From Bufo bufo (taxonomy: Eukaryota; Chordata; Amphibia; Anura; Bufonidae), in the NCBI RefSeq assembly GCF_905171765.1, contig NC_053390.1, positions 307,586,984 through 307,650,983 of the forward strand: DNA of 64,000 nt, given 5' to 3'. The stretch's first letter is position 1; every line of letters starts with the position of its first letter. The notes below the pieces were generated by a model, which was given only the letters and a program-made list of their open reading frames with translations, was not told the origin of the DNA and searched no databases. Of the stretch, positions 48,364 through 60,424 are shown one piece after another. Position numbers and translations under genes: made by a program.

Positions 48364-49413
48364 CACTCACCTAAAGAATTATTAGGAACACCATACTAAT
48401 ACGGTGTTAGACCCGCTTTTGCCTTCAGAACTGCCTTAATTCTACATGGCATTGATTCAACAAGGTGCTGATAACATTCTTTAGAAATGTTGGCCCATAT
48501 TGATAGAATAGCATCTTGCAGTTGATGGAGATTTGATGGATGCACATCCAGGGCACGAAGCTCCCGTTCCACCACATCCCAAAGATGCTCTATTGGGTTG
48601 AGATCTGGTGACTGTGGGGGCCATTTTAGTACAGTGAACTCATTGTCATGTTCAAGAAACCAATTTGAAATGATTTGAGCTTTGTGACATGGTGCATTAT
48701 CCTGCTGGAAATAGCCATCAGAGGATGGATACATGTTCTCATTCTGTTTACGCCAAATTCGGACTCTACCATTTGAATGTCTCAACAGAAATCGAGACTC
48801 AGCAGACCAGGCAACATTTTTACAGTCTTCAACAGTCCAATTTTGGTGAGCTTGTGCAAATTGTAGCCTCTTTTTCCTATTTGTAGTGGAGATGAGTGGT
48901 ACCCGGTGGGGTCTTCTGCTGTTGCAGCCCATCCGCCTCAAGGTTGTGCGTGTTGTGGCTTCACAAATGCTTTGCTGCATACCTCGGTTGTGACGAGTGG
49001 TTATTTCAGTCAACGTTGCTCTTTTATCAGCTTGAATCAGTCGGCCCATTCTCCTCTGACCTCTAGCATCCACAAGGCATTTTTGCCCACAGGACTGCCG
49101 CATACTGGATGTTTTTCCCTTTTCACACCATTCTTTGTAAACCCTAGAAATGGTTGTGCGTGAAAATCCCAGTAACTGAGCAGATTGTGAAATACTCAGA
49201 CCGGCCCGTCTGGCACCAACAACCATGCCACGCTCAAAATTGCTTAAATCACCTTTCTTTCCCATTCTGACATTCAGTTTGGAGTTCAGGAGATTGTCTT
49301 GACCAGGAGCACACCCCTAAATGCATTGAAGAAACTGCCATGTGATTGGTTGACTAGATAATTGCATTAATGAGAAATAGAACAGGTGTTCCTAATAATT
49401 CTTTAGGTGAGTG
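48364..49413 (-). mobile_element. Tc1-like element, internally deleted (DD36E type)
   Basis: The termini CACTCACCTAAAGAATTATT (left) and AATAATTCTTTAGGTGAGTG (right) are perfect inverted copies, with TA on both sides. At 1,050 bp it is shorter than a typical full Tc1 element (about 1.3-1.6 kb). Confidence 0.9.
48396..49265 (-). pseudogene. Tc1-like transposase with in-frame deletion and lost catalytic Asp
   Basis: An open frame of 289 residues carries the N-terminal HTH (MGKKGDLSNFERGMVVGARR) and the C-terminal ...LNPIEHLWD. The first catalytic Asp is replaced by Ala (WSAESRF, residue 155, where the family has Asp). The frame jumps from MYPSSD to GYFQQDN, lacking roughly 50-60 residues of the catalytic core. 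Asp189 and Glu226 remain, 36 residues apart, fitting DD36E Tc1 families. It stays open but cannot be catalytic; it could still bind its ends, which is an inference. Confidence 0.88.
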
Positions 49414-49432
49414 TATATATATATATATATAT

Positions 49433-50361
49433 AGTACAGACCAAAAGTTTGGACACACCTTCTCATTCAAAGAGTTTTCTTTATTTTCATGACTATGAAG
49501 GCATCAAAACTATGAATTAACACATGTGGAATTATATACATAACAAACAAGTGTGAAACAACTGAAAATATGTCATATTCTAGGTTCTTCAAAGTAGCCA
49601 CCTTTTGCTTTGATTACTGCTTTGCACACTCTTGGCATTCTCTTGATGAGCTACAAGAGGGAGTCCCCTGAAATGGTCTTCCAACAGTCTTGAAGGAGTT
49701 CCCAGAGATGCTTAGCACTTGTTGGCCCTTTTGCCTTCACTCTGCGGTCCAGCTCACCCCAAACCATCTCGATTGGGTTCAGGTCCGGTGACTGTGGAGG
49801 CCAGGTCATCTGGCCATCACTCTCCTTCATGGTCAAATAGCCCTTACTTTCAAAGTTTTCCCAATTTTTCAGCTGACTGACTGACCTTCATTTCTTAAAG
49901 TAATGATGGTCAATCGTTTTTCTTTACTTAGCTGCTTTTTTCTTGCCATAATACAAATTCTAACAGTCTATTCAGTAGGACTATCAGCTGTGTATCCACC
50001 TGACTTCTCCTCAACGCAACTGATGGTCCCAACCCCATTTATAAGGCAAGAAATCCCACTTATTAAACCTGACAGGGCACACCTGTGAAGTGAAAACCAT
50101 TTCAGGGGACTACCTCTTGAAGCTCATCAAGAGAATGCCAAGAGTGTGCAAAACAGTAATCAAAGCAAAAGGTGGCTACTTTGAAGAACCTAGAATATGA
50201 CATATTTTCAGTTGTTTCACACTTGTTTGTTATGTATATAATTCCACATGTGTTAATTCATAGTTTTGATGCCTTCAGTGTGAATCTACAATTTTCATAG
50301 TCATGAAAATAAAGAAAACTCTTTGAATGAGAAGGTGTGTCCAAACTTTTGGTCTGTACTG
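49433..50361 (-). mobile_element. Tc1-like element with long terminal inverted repeats, deleted
   Basis: The ends GTACAGACCAAAAGTTTGGA and TCCAAACTTTTGGTCTGTAC are inverted copies. Inverted similarity extends about 200 bp inward, including 'ctttgaagaacctagaatat' and its inverse. Only a short transposase fragment remains. It is bordered by TA tracts. Confidence 0.88.
49651..49836 (-). pseudogene. Tc1 transposase C-terminal fragment
   Basis: 61 codons read [20 protein letters not shown]..., the region around the catalytic Glu of Tc1 transposases. Everything N-terminal of it is deleted. It lies within the element at 49433-50361. Confidence 0.85.
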
Positions 50362-50377
50362 TATATATATATATATA

Positions 50378-50472
50378 AAGTAGGGAAAATGAGTATTTGA
50401 TACACTGGCGATTTTGCAAATTTTCACACCTACAAATGGAGGGAAAAGAAGTCTTGCATGGCAGGACTTTAA
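50378..50472. mobile_element. End fragment of another Tc1-like element
   Basis: 'agtagggaaaatgagtattt' followed by 'gatacactggcgattttgca' is the terminus of a Tc1 family common in fish and amphibians, as I recall it. No opposite end is seen. It starts at the edge of the TA tract 50362-50377. Confidence 0.5.
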
Positions 50473-50474
50473 TG

Positions 50475-50683
50475 GACTCTATCACATGGTCAGTATTTGG
50501 TCAGTTTTTTGCACCAGTATTTCACCAGTATTGGTAAGGCAAAAACAGGAGTGGGTCCAAAACACAGATAAAATGTGATGGAAATATGTGCATTTGTTCT
50601 GTGTTTTGGACCCACTCCTGCTTTTGGCTTCCAAATCATGATCAAATCCTTATGCTAAATACTGACCATGTGATAGAGGCCTT
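50475..50683. mobile_element. Palindromic MITE
   Basis: The left end CTCTATCACATGGTCAGTAT is inverted as ATACTGACCATGTGATAGAG. The inner blocks 'caggagtgggtccaaaacac' and 'gtgttttggacccactcctg' are perfect inverses. It is about 210 bp. Confidence 0.85.
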
Positions 50684-51108
50684 ATGGACGTTCAAACTAC
50701 AGGACCCATTTCTTTTTTTATATTTCTGTTCTTCTGACAGATCAGAAGAACGGAAAAATGAACAGTGATGTCAATACGGCAAAACAGGGACACTAGTGGC
50801 CCCATAACAGGCTGGTGAGGGTGGCAACAACATAAAGAGTCACAATAGTGGCCCCAGAACAGAGTTGTGAGGATGGCAACAACATGAACAGTCACAATAG
50901 TGGCCCTGGAAAAGAGTGGAGAGGGGAAGAGGCAACAGCAGTGGCAGTAACAGCACAAAATGGTGGCAGATCACAGTAGGAGTAGATGGCAATAGAGGTA
51001 GCAGGGGGTAGCATCAGGTGGGTGGCAGCATCCGAATAGTGACAGCAGCACGTGGCCAGATATAACAGGCCATTTGTCACAATGTTCCAGTGTAGCAACA
51101 CACTACAG

Positions 51109-54100
51109 TCAGATCATTACTGCCAGAATTATATAGTATGTTACATCAGGCACCGATGTCTGGAAATCCTGGTTGATCCACGCCTGATTCATCTTTATAA
51201 AGGTTAGTCTCCCAAAATTTTGTTTTGAAAAATGATTTGTCTTTTGGTTAACTATGCCACCCACCGCACTAAACACCCGCTTTGACGCCACACTACTGGA
51301 TGGGCAGGAAAGCTTGCCCAGGGCAAAGTCGACCAGTTGCGGCCACAATTCAAGTTTGGCTGCCGAGTAGTCCAGAGGATCTTGGATCTAGGGTGACAGG
51401 TTGCAGTCCAAGTATGCCACCACCTGATTCAGATTCTGCTCCATGTCCTGCTGCTGCTGGGTGGTTTCTTCAGTAGGCGGTTGAAGAAAACTGCTCATCA
51501 GAGACTCAACACTTAAGTTGCTGAAGAGGGAGCTGGTGCTGTTTCTGCCCCCCCCCCCCCCAACTCCAGCAGTCATGGCAGTGGAGCGTGAGCTCAGAGA
51601 GTCCTCCCAGTTACATTTTACTGAGGATGGACAATGGCGCACGTAGGCAGCAATCAACCGAATACAAAGGATGTCTCGATAGTAGTTGAGTATTTCATCC
51701 CTCTCAGAAGGTGTAAAAAATGGCCCCCATTTTGGACCAGTAGCAAGGATCTAACATTGTGGTGCGCCAGTAGTCAACCCTCTGCCGAATGGTTATAATG
51801 CGGCTGTCACTACACAAGCAACTCAGCATGCATATGGCAATTTGCACAAGGGACTCGGAGGGACTCCTTGCCTCCATCTCCACTGCATACTGCCACGGTC
51901 TGTCGGGGTCATCTGCGTTGTCGCCCTCTAGCTCCTCTCGCTTTGGTAGATAAACCACCTAGTTCTGTATAGAATTCCTGGGTGTTTATGTCCTCCTCCT
52001 TGTCCCCATCCACCTCCTCTGCCACTTCAGCCTCTACAGGGCTCAGGTGGCGGTGAGATGTAGGCACCTCGTTTTCTGTCCCCTCACCAGTCAGATTTAT
52101 CAACATCCCCTCCAGGACATGAAGGAATGAAATGACATCATTCATCCCTTAGTCATGGGGACTAACAAATAAAGTTGCCTCCTCAAAGGGCCTGAGCAAA
52201 CGGCAGGTGTCACACATGAGCTGCCACTGCCTAATGTTGAAGTTACACTGGGGAGTAGACCTGTCCGTGGGCATCATTAAATCAGTCACAAGTTTCCTCT
52301 GCTCATACAGTAGGGCCAACATGTAGAGCCTAGAGTTCCAACATGTGGAAACCTCGCATATGAGGCGATGCAGGGGAACACCATTCTGCCTTTGCAGGTC
52401 AAGGAGGGCATGTTTTGCACGATAAGAGTGGCTGAAGTGCATGCACATTTTTCTTGTCATTGTCAAGACGTCTTGCAGTTGGGTGGAAGACTTCATGAAC
52501 TGTGTGACAACTAGATTGAAGATGTGTGCCATGCAGGGCGCATGGGTCAGCCCTCCATGACGCAGTGCAGACAGAATGTTCTTCCCGTTATCGGTGACCA
52601 TGGTTCCTATCTCCAGTTGGTGAGGAGACAGCCAGGATTCGATTTCTTGGTTGATGACGCAGAGCAGTTCACCCCCGGTGTGACTCTGTTCGCCCATGCT
52701 GACCAGGTGCAGAACTGCGTGACAACGCCGTACTCTGCATAGGTGGTATGCTGGAGGACTACTCTGAACTGTGTCTACAGTGGAGGCTGGGGACAAGGTG
52801 GAGGATGAGGAGGCAGAGGAGGACATTAATGCAGAAATCCCACGATTACAATGTAACCACATTTATCCAGTGGACTGTAAAGGACATATATTGTCCAAGA
52901 CCATAGTTACAGCTCCACATGTCTGCGCTAGCATGAACTGTACTAAATGCCGACAGGCTCAAGGACTGGCCCACCTTCCGCTCAACATATGTGTGCAGGG
53001 CTGGTAAAGATTTTTTAGAGAAGTAATGTCGGCTTGGGATTCTCTACCTTGGCTGGGCACAAGCAATCAGTTCTCTGAAATATTCAGAGTCCACGATATG
53101 GAAAGGGAGAGACTGTAGAACCAGCATCTTGGCCAGGTGCATGTTCAGCTTCTGCGCCTTTGGATGAGTGCCCGCATACTGTTGTCTCTTTGCAATCGCC
53201 TCAGTGATCGATTGCTGGCGCAACACGTGACGAGGAGTAGGAGGAGTATCAGGAGCAATAGACGAAGGTCAGGAACTACAGCTTCCTTCTGCTGGGGTTG
53301 AGGAGCCCTGACTGATGAAGAAGGGGTGCGGGCCACTGGGGGATGCAGCGGTTGTTGCATCAGGCTGTACCACTACATTAGTGCCACGGTTTTCCCAGGC
53401 CACTTTCTGGTGATGGGTCGTGGTGCCAACATTAACACTGACCTGTCCATGCATTACCTTCTGTCCACATATCCTGCATACCACCCTACTACCGTCCTCC
53501 AGCATCTTGATAAAAAATTCCCACAGCGCAGAGTATTTTACCCCGCCCATTCCATGCTGTTTGCCTGCCGCTGCCTTTATGAAACCGTGCACCGCTAGTT
53601 GTTTCCTCACAGGTATGCTCCCCAGTAGCAAGCGTCTATCCCGGGCACATTTGGCTTCAGATCTCACACTGCTTCCACCCTGCTGGCTCATCAGGACGCT
53701 GCCACCCTGCTGCTGTCACCCTCACCCCCTGATGATGATGTCCCCTCTTCACCCGGCTCCCACATGCGATCGGCTACATCATCATCCACTACTGTCTGGT
53801 CGTCACTTATGTCACACTCTCCAGTCTCATGGCCACATCCCTGACCACTCACAACACATGCTCCCACCCAACTGTCATCATTGCTAGTTGCATGCCTAAG
53901 GGAGGACACAGTGGACCTCTTCTCCAAGTCTGTGCTGGCCTGTAGCCGCTGACTGTCCTCACTAAGCTCGTCCTCGCTGAAAAATGAGCAGTGCCAGCAG
54001 CATGCATTACTTCCTGAGCAGTTGAAAGAGGCAGCTGCAGGACAATTGAGGGTACAGAGGTTGTTCCTGGGCCATATCAACTAAGTGTGGTGTCAGAGCA

Positions 54101-54340
54101 ACCCACCAATTCCTTGCTGTATGTATCTGATGTCACTTGAGATGATGTTGAAGAGCGAGTCAACCATTCCAGTACAGCTGGATTGTTGGTAAAAACACGA
54201 CACGACCGCTCGATGAGCCCTGGCCTGTTGCTGCAGCTGCTGCTAGTTGTTCCGGCTACTCCAATATTTTTGGCACTTGCCGTTCCTTTGGAGGGCCCAG
54301 GCAACTGTCTTTTGGCCATAGTGTACAGTAACTGAATCAA
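51109..54340 (-). pseudogene. hAT transposase pseudogene with BED finger and hATC region
   Basis: Read 54340 to 51109 in broken frames. An N-terminal low-complexity part comes first. A BED-like finger follows (ALWEFFIKMLEDG...VVCRICGQKV, about 53590-53480). Then ITEAIAKRQQY and LPFHIVDSEYFRELI (about 53210-53060) and the catalytic core 52862-52149 (MVTDNGKNI, CMAHIFNLVV, VSTCWNSRLYML). A C-terminal hAT dimerisation segment ends it (SSVASKRVFSAVGGIVNQKT, about 51290). At least four frame changes and several stops separate the parts, so no functional enzyme is made. The 238-codon core frame is the longest intact part. Confidence 0.85.
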
Positions 54341-54371
54341 TAATGTAACTATGTAACTAAGTATGAAAGGC

Positions 54372-54715
54372 GCAGCAGGTGAACTAGATAAACGTGCCTA
54401 TATATCAGACCACCTGTTGACATTGAGTCTCCTGCACAGTAAGTCTAAGTATAACTGAACAGATTAAGTATAAATGGTGCAGCAGGAGAACTAGATAAAC
54501 GCGCCTATATATATTAGACCGACTGTTAACAATGAGTCTGATGCACAGTAAGCATATGTATAACAGAACAGATTATAAATGGCACAGCAGGTGAACTAGA
54601 TAAACATGTCTATATATTAGACCACCTGTTGACGCTAAGTCTGATGCACAGTAAGTCTATGTATAAAAGAACAGATTAAGGTTGAATGGTGCAGCAGTTG
54701 AACAAGATGCAGAGT
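54372..54715. repeat. Tandem repeat, about 106-bp unit, 3.3 copies
   Basis: 'gcagcaggtgaactagataa' and close variants start at 54372, 54479, 54584 and 54691. Each is followed by 'ctatatat..agaccacctgtt' and 'gcacagtaagtct'. The location just upstream of the transposase suggests subterminal repeats, which in hAT elements can bind transposase. That role is inferred here. Confidence 0.85.
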
Positions 54716-55060
54716 GATTACACTTAGCATGTACTGTCCCTGCAGTCTCCCTATAATTTCCCTACAGTGTCTATAAATTCTCCATACAATTTCCGTACAC
54801 TGTCCCTGCACTCTCCCTATTCAATATTCTACAATTAAAAGCTTTGTGAAACACTGTGCCTAGCACTTGCCACATCTGCCCCTACTCTCACCTCACCATA
54901 AAATGGCGGAAACCGGGCAGGATGAGGCTTTTATAGGGCTATGACATCACAAGGGATGGCTATCTGCAGATTGGCTTGCTTCACGGCATTATGAGTGATC
55001 TTGCGTTCCCAGGCTTTTCACTTTCACTTTGTAACACGTGCAGCGGCCATTTTAGGAAAC

Positions 55061-56632
55061 AAATGATTCGTTACCACGAAGTGCAGTACTTCTACTTTAT
55101 GAATGACCTACTGCTATAATTGTGCACATAAAGAGCATATATTATTTTAGCATGTATTGTAATAAAATGTTCATGAATATTAGATTAGTCCTGGGGGTAT
55201 TCCAGGATTTTAATATTGATGGACTATCCACATAATCTGGTACTTGCAGCGCCTTTCCCACTGAAGTGAATGGTAGCAGCGCTGCAGTTATAAGCCCCAT
55301 TTTAATAGCCAAAAATAAATGATTCCTACTGTATCTGCTTACAGCTGAGGATTTTTTTATACTGCTCATTCTTCCTTAATGTTTACTCAAGACTAATAAT
55401 CTCTTCATGGGGTTCTTCTGGTTCACACTTCACCATAATCTGATCTGAGGTTTATGGTACAGATGGTTGATTGGAGCCGATAATAATAGACTATGGGGGT
55501 CATTTACAAACATATATAGGCCACTTTTTGGCCTATATCTGTAGCAAATTGTGGTTATTTGCAACTCAATCTGCTACTTTTCCCCGCTCACGACAGGTCT
55601 AAAAAAGTGGGCGTGGCATGGGTGGGGAAGGGGACGGGCTGGCAGACCTATCTCATTTATCATTTTCTACACCTGTTTTAGGTATAGAAAATGGTCTAAA
55701 TCTACGCCAGCAAAGGAGCTGACGTATCTTTAGACAGGTGGTGGATACGGTGCCTCTACATGATTTTGGCACATCCACCGCCAGCTAAAGGGGTATTAAA
55801 ACCGCATACATTACTAACTTTAAACATAAAATAATTTATGGGTCATATCCAAAAGCAGCAAATCTGCAGAAAAAATTATGCAAGTATTAATCTGAAAGGG
55901 ACTTTCAGAATTCCATATAAATGGTCCTTAAAAATCCCATTCACTTGTATGGAATAAGCTTTTCTGTCGCAAACATTTCTGTAACGAATCTTCCACATGT
56001 GAATATAAAGTGTGGTCGCTGGGATCTAACAGCTAGAATGTGTTCAGAACTGGTTTGAGGAACATGACAAAGAGTTCTAAGTGTTGACTTGGCCTTGAAA
56101 TTCCCCAAATATCAATGTGATCAAGCATCTGTGAAATGTGCTGGAAAAACAAGTGCAAACCATGGAGGCCAAACCTCACTTCTTACAAGACTGAGGGTAC
56201 GGCCACATGGCACAGCAGTGCTGCAATTGGGATGCGAGTGTGCAAGCTGCAGATGGATCAAATCACCTAATCAGAATCAAACAGTTTATTCGGCTTAGAC
56301 AGTAAATGGCAGCACGGCTTTGTAGGATGCTGCGAAGCCATTAACTATGAACACTAAATAAAATATTTGGTTCTAATCAATTAATTTGATCACGCTGTGA
56401 CCTGCATGGCCGCAAATTACTTGGCCATGTCTCAATGTCAGTACTGGCTTGCCGTGTGGCTATACTCTTCAAGGGTCTGCTACTAATGACTTGGTTCCCC
56501 ATGCCACGGGACACCTTCTGAGATCTTATGGAGTTTGTCACCGCTTTTTGGTTGCACAAGAAGGACATACATAATATTAGGCAGGTGATTTTAATGTTAA
56601 AGGGAATGTGTCATCAGATAATGACCTATTGT
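55061..56632. other. No gene; MITE debris
   Basis: A diverged MITE fragment lies near 55187-55260 ('tattccaggattttaatatt'). A frog-type repeat occurs at 55495-55790 ('gtcatttacaaacatatata'). A T2-like left end, gTTAAAGGGAATGTGTCATC, is at 56596, directly before the next MITE. Confidence 0.4.
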
Positions 56633-56864
56633 TTAAGGCTACTTTCACACTAGCGTTCGGGTGTCCGCTCGTGCGCACCGTTTGAAGGGGCTCACGAGCG
56701 GCCCCGAACGCATCCGTCTGGCCCCAATGCATTCTCAATTTTTCTAAGTTATAATGCAGACGGATCCGTTCTGAACGGATGAAACGTCTGCATTATCGGA
56801 GCGGATCCGTCTGATGAAACATCAGACGGATCCGCTCCGAACGCTAGTGTGAAAGTAGCCTTAA
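56633..56864. mobile_element. Near-perfect palindromic TTAA MITE, 232 bp
   Basis: It begins TTAAGGCTACTTTCACACTA and ends TAGTGTGAAAGTAGCCTTAA. Arms match through 'gcgttcg', 'ctgaacggatc' and 'cagacggatccg', so the whole element can fold into one hairpin. TTAA is on both sides. The same terminus occurs at 60775 and 63546. Confidence 0.88.
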
Positions 56865-56943
56865 TCAAGTTTTTATGTTTAACGTATTTGTAAAGAAGTT
56901 TTGATGACGTTATTTTTTAAATTTCCTATGTCAATATCTATAT

Positions 56944-57601
56944 TTAAAGGGGTTGTCCGGGATCAAGATTTTTTAAAAAAACCCTGTTAAATCACTATTA
57001 ATAGCGGTTTGAAGGTCCCCCCCAGATGTTTTTAGCTATTTTTACACTTCAGCAGGGCTCCTACAGTCCCCCACTGATTGTTTACCTTTCTATTTGTGTG
57101 CGGTAACTTCCTGTCTTGATGCTTTCTGGGTCCCAGCACAGCATCGCGTTGTTTCGAGTGTGTGCCTGCTCCTCCGTGCAGCCACCCCCCTAATTCATAT
57201 GCCGCCTCCTGCCGCAACTATACCTCCGCCTTAATCACGCCCCTAAACTCCTCCTTCCTTGCTAAGAATGCGCCCTGCCCGGTGACGTCACCGGACCAGA
57301 GGGGCGTGGCTTAGTACGGTCTGTTGCCGCCTAGCTACTGCCCCTCCATGCGCTTTGAATAATTAGAGGCTGACTGTGACGTCACCGGGCTCCTTGCAAA
57401 GCGGAAGGAGAGGCTTCGCTATGCAGAAAGGGAACCGGCACGTCACTGACGGTGTTAGAAACTTCACTTCCGGCTAAAAATTTGTGAAGTGAAAAAGGGC
57501 CATCAGAAATATCTGGTAAGGGAAGGACAGGCATGAATGTAATATTTAGGGGACCATTGTACATGTAAACCCATGTCTCCAATCCCGGACAACCCCTTTA
57601 A
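56944..57601. mobile_element. TTAA MITE (T2-like), 658 bp
   Basis: It begins TTAAAGGGGTTGTCCGGGAT and ends ATCCCGGACAACCCCTTTAA. The interior is GC-richer and non-coding. Its right TTAA (57598-57601) is also the left TTAA of the next element. Confidence 0.88.
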
Positions 57602-58199
57602 CCACCTCACATCCGCCCATAGGATATAAACGTCCCATGGGTGGATGTTTATCTGTGAATTGGCGTTCTGGAACATCCATTCAGAGATGGCAGCTGCACA
57701 CTAATCGTGCAGGTGCCGAGCGGGGGGCCCGCTGTCAGTGACAGCAGGACACCCCAGAGAGAAGGCAGGGACAGTTCCCAGCTGTGTATACAGATCAGGA
57801 AGCGCTATGCGCTTCCTGTCCCAGCCCGGTGGTCATGTGACCGCCGGGGCTGGGAGAGTGCAGGAGCTGTCGGGTCTTCCACAGACCTCGATCAGCCCTG
57901 CACTGAGGCTGTACAGCATTGTATTCTGCTGTACAGCCTCTCTGGGGGCTGTATTTCCCCTGTAGCTGGGGCTACTATGTCAGCCCCAGTTACAGGAGAA
58001 ATCAACAGTGAAAAAAAAAAAGTGAACTTAAATGTACCCCAGAGGTCTTGTATGACCTTAAGGGGAACACAAAGGGTAAAATAAAAAATAAAAAAATAAA
58101 GTGTTTTAAAACAAAATAAAAAAAAAGGTTTCACATGTAAAAAAAAAAAGAAAATTCTCCAATTAAATAATGAAAAAAAAATTGTTAAAAATAGAAAAA

Positions 58200-59780
58200 A
58201 TAAATAAAATAGACATATTTGGTATTGCCGCGTCCGTAACGACCAGCTCTATAAATATATCACATGATCCACCATGTCTGATAAACACCATAAAAAATAA
58301 AATAAAAAAGAACAGTGTAAAAAAAAGCCATTTTTGTCACCTTACATCACAAAAAGTACAAAACCAAGTTAACAAAAAAGCGCATGTCCCACAAAATGGT
58401 GAAACCGTCACATCCCGCTAAAAATGAGCGCCTATATAAGAAAATTGCAAAAAAATAATATATAGCTCTCAGAACATTGAGACATTAAAATGTCATTTTT
58501 TGATAAAAAAAAATGCTATTATTGTGTTAAAGTGAAAAAAAAAAAAAGTATACATATTAGGTATGGCTGCGTCCATAACAACCACCTCTATAAAAAAAGC
58601 TCATGACCTAACCCCACAGGTGAACACCGTAAAAAAGAAGTAAAAAAACAGTGCCAAAAAAAAGCAATTTTTTGTCACCTTACATCACAAAAATTGCAAC
58701 ACCAAGCGATCAAAAAGGTGTATGCCCCCTAAAATAGTACCAATCAAACCATCACCTCCTCACGCAAAAAATTAGACCCTACCAAAGACAATCGGTCAAA
58801 AAATTAAAAAACTATGACTCTTAGACAATGGAGAGTCTAAAATATGTTTGTTTGTTTTTTGCTTCAAAACTGCTATTATTGTGTTAAAGTGAAATAAAAA
58901 AAGTATACAAATTAGGTATCGCCGCATCCGTAACAAACAGCTCTATGAAAATATATCATGACCTAACCTCTCAGATGAACACCGTAAAAAAAAATTAAAA
59001 AACTGTGCAAAAGCCATTTTTTGTCACCTAAAATCACATAAAGTGCAACACCAAGTGATCAAAAAGCCATATGCCCCCCAATATAGTACCAATGAAACCG
59101 TCACCTCATACTGCAAAAAATTAGATTCTAACTAAGACAATTGGTCAAAAAATAAAAAAGCTATGGCTCTCAGACTATGGAGACACTGAAACATAATTTG
59201 TTTGGTTTCAAAAATGTTATTATTGTGCAAAACTTAAATAAATATGAAAAAGTATACTTATTAGGTATTGCCACGTCCGTAACGATCTGCTCTATAAAAA
59301 TATCACAAGACCTAACCCCTCCGGTGAATGCTGTAAAAATAAATAAATAAAAACTGTGCTAAAACAACCAATTTTCTGGTCACCTTGCCCCATAAAGTGT
59401 AATAATGAATGATCATAAAATCATATGTATCCAAAAATGGTACCAATAAAAACGTAAACATTTCCTGCAAAAAACAAGCCACTGCACAAGACGATCGAAA
59501 GAAAAAAAGAAAAAAAATTACATATATATTTTTTCAAAAATGCTTTATTATGTAAAACTGAAACAAAAAAACAAAGTAGACATATTTGATATCATTGCAT
59601 CCGTAACAACCTGCTCTATAAAAATAGCACATGATTTACCCTGTCAGATGAATGTTGTAAAAAATAAAAAATAAACAGTGCCAAAACAGCCATTTTTTGG
59701 TTACCTTGCCTCACAAAAAACTTAATATAGAGCAATTAAAAATCATATGTAGCCCAAAATAGTACCAATAAAACTGGCAC
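58200..59780 (+). repeat. Diverged tandem repeat, 325-355 bp unit, about 5 copies
   Basis: Each unit contains 'ggtatngccgcgtccgtaac'-type text (about 58230, 58561, 58916, 59266, 59588), then 'ctctataaaaa', 'gtgaacaccgtaaaaa', 'tttttgtcacctta' and 'tagtaccaat'. Copies differ by many substitutions and indels, so the array is old. A-rich runs create spurious open frames. Confidence 0.88.
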
Positions 59781-60123
59781 CTTATCCCCTAGTTTCCAAA
59801 ATGGGGTAACTTTTTGGGAGTTTCTACTGTAAGGGTGCATCAGAGGGGCTTCAAATGGGACATGGCATCTAAAAACCAGTTCAGCAAAATCTGCCTTCCA
59901 AAAACCATACGGCACTCTTTTTCTTCTGCGCCCTGCCGTGTGCCCTTACATTAGTTTACGTCCACATGTGGGGTGTTTCTGTAAACTGCAGAATCAGGGT
60001 GATAAATATTAAGCCTTCTAACGTCCTAAAAAAGGAAAATGACATTTACAAAATGATGCCAACATAAAGTAGACATATGGGGAATGTTAAGTAATAAATA
60101 TTTTATGAGGTATCACTTTCTGT

Positions 60124-60424
60124 TTTAGGCTCCATTCACACGTCCGCAAATGGGTCCGCATCCGTTCCGCAATTTTGCAGAACGGGTGCGGACCCATTTA
60201 TTTTCTATGGGGACGGAATGGATGTGGACAGCACACAGTGTGCTGTTAGCACTCGCATTTGCGGAGCGCGGCCCCGATCTTCAGGTCTGCAGCTCCGCAA
60301 AAGATAGAACATGTCCTATTCTTGTCCGCAGCTTGCGGACAAGAATAGGCATTTCTATAGGGGTGCTGGGCGGGTGTGTTGCGGATCCGCAACACACCAC
60401 GGACGTGTGAATGGAGCCTTAAAA
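60124..60424. mobile_element. Palindromic MITE nested in the TTAA element
   Basis: The left end TTTAGGCTCCATTCACACGT is inverted as ACGTGTGAATGGAGCCTTAA. The inner 'cctattcttgtccgcagctt' pairs with 'gcggacaagaatagg'. It is younger than the host element it splits. Confidence 0.8.

Larger units (their letters stand above)
50780..55060 (-). mobile_element. Decayed autonomous hAT element (BED-finger type)
   Basis: The extent is approximate and terminal repeats were not identified. The 3' side (50790-51060) has short repeats of 'gtcacaatagtggcccc'. The 5' side (54372-54715) has 106-bp tandem repeats. The transposase remnant lies between them. Element length and content fit a full hAT transposon. 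Confidence 0.65.

Noticed and set aside
57707..58084. 125-codon open frame inside the large TTAA element as its transposase
   Set aside because: It has no catalytic or zinc-finger motif, and it is far too short for a Kolobok or piggyBac transposase.
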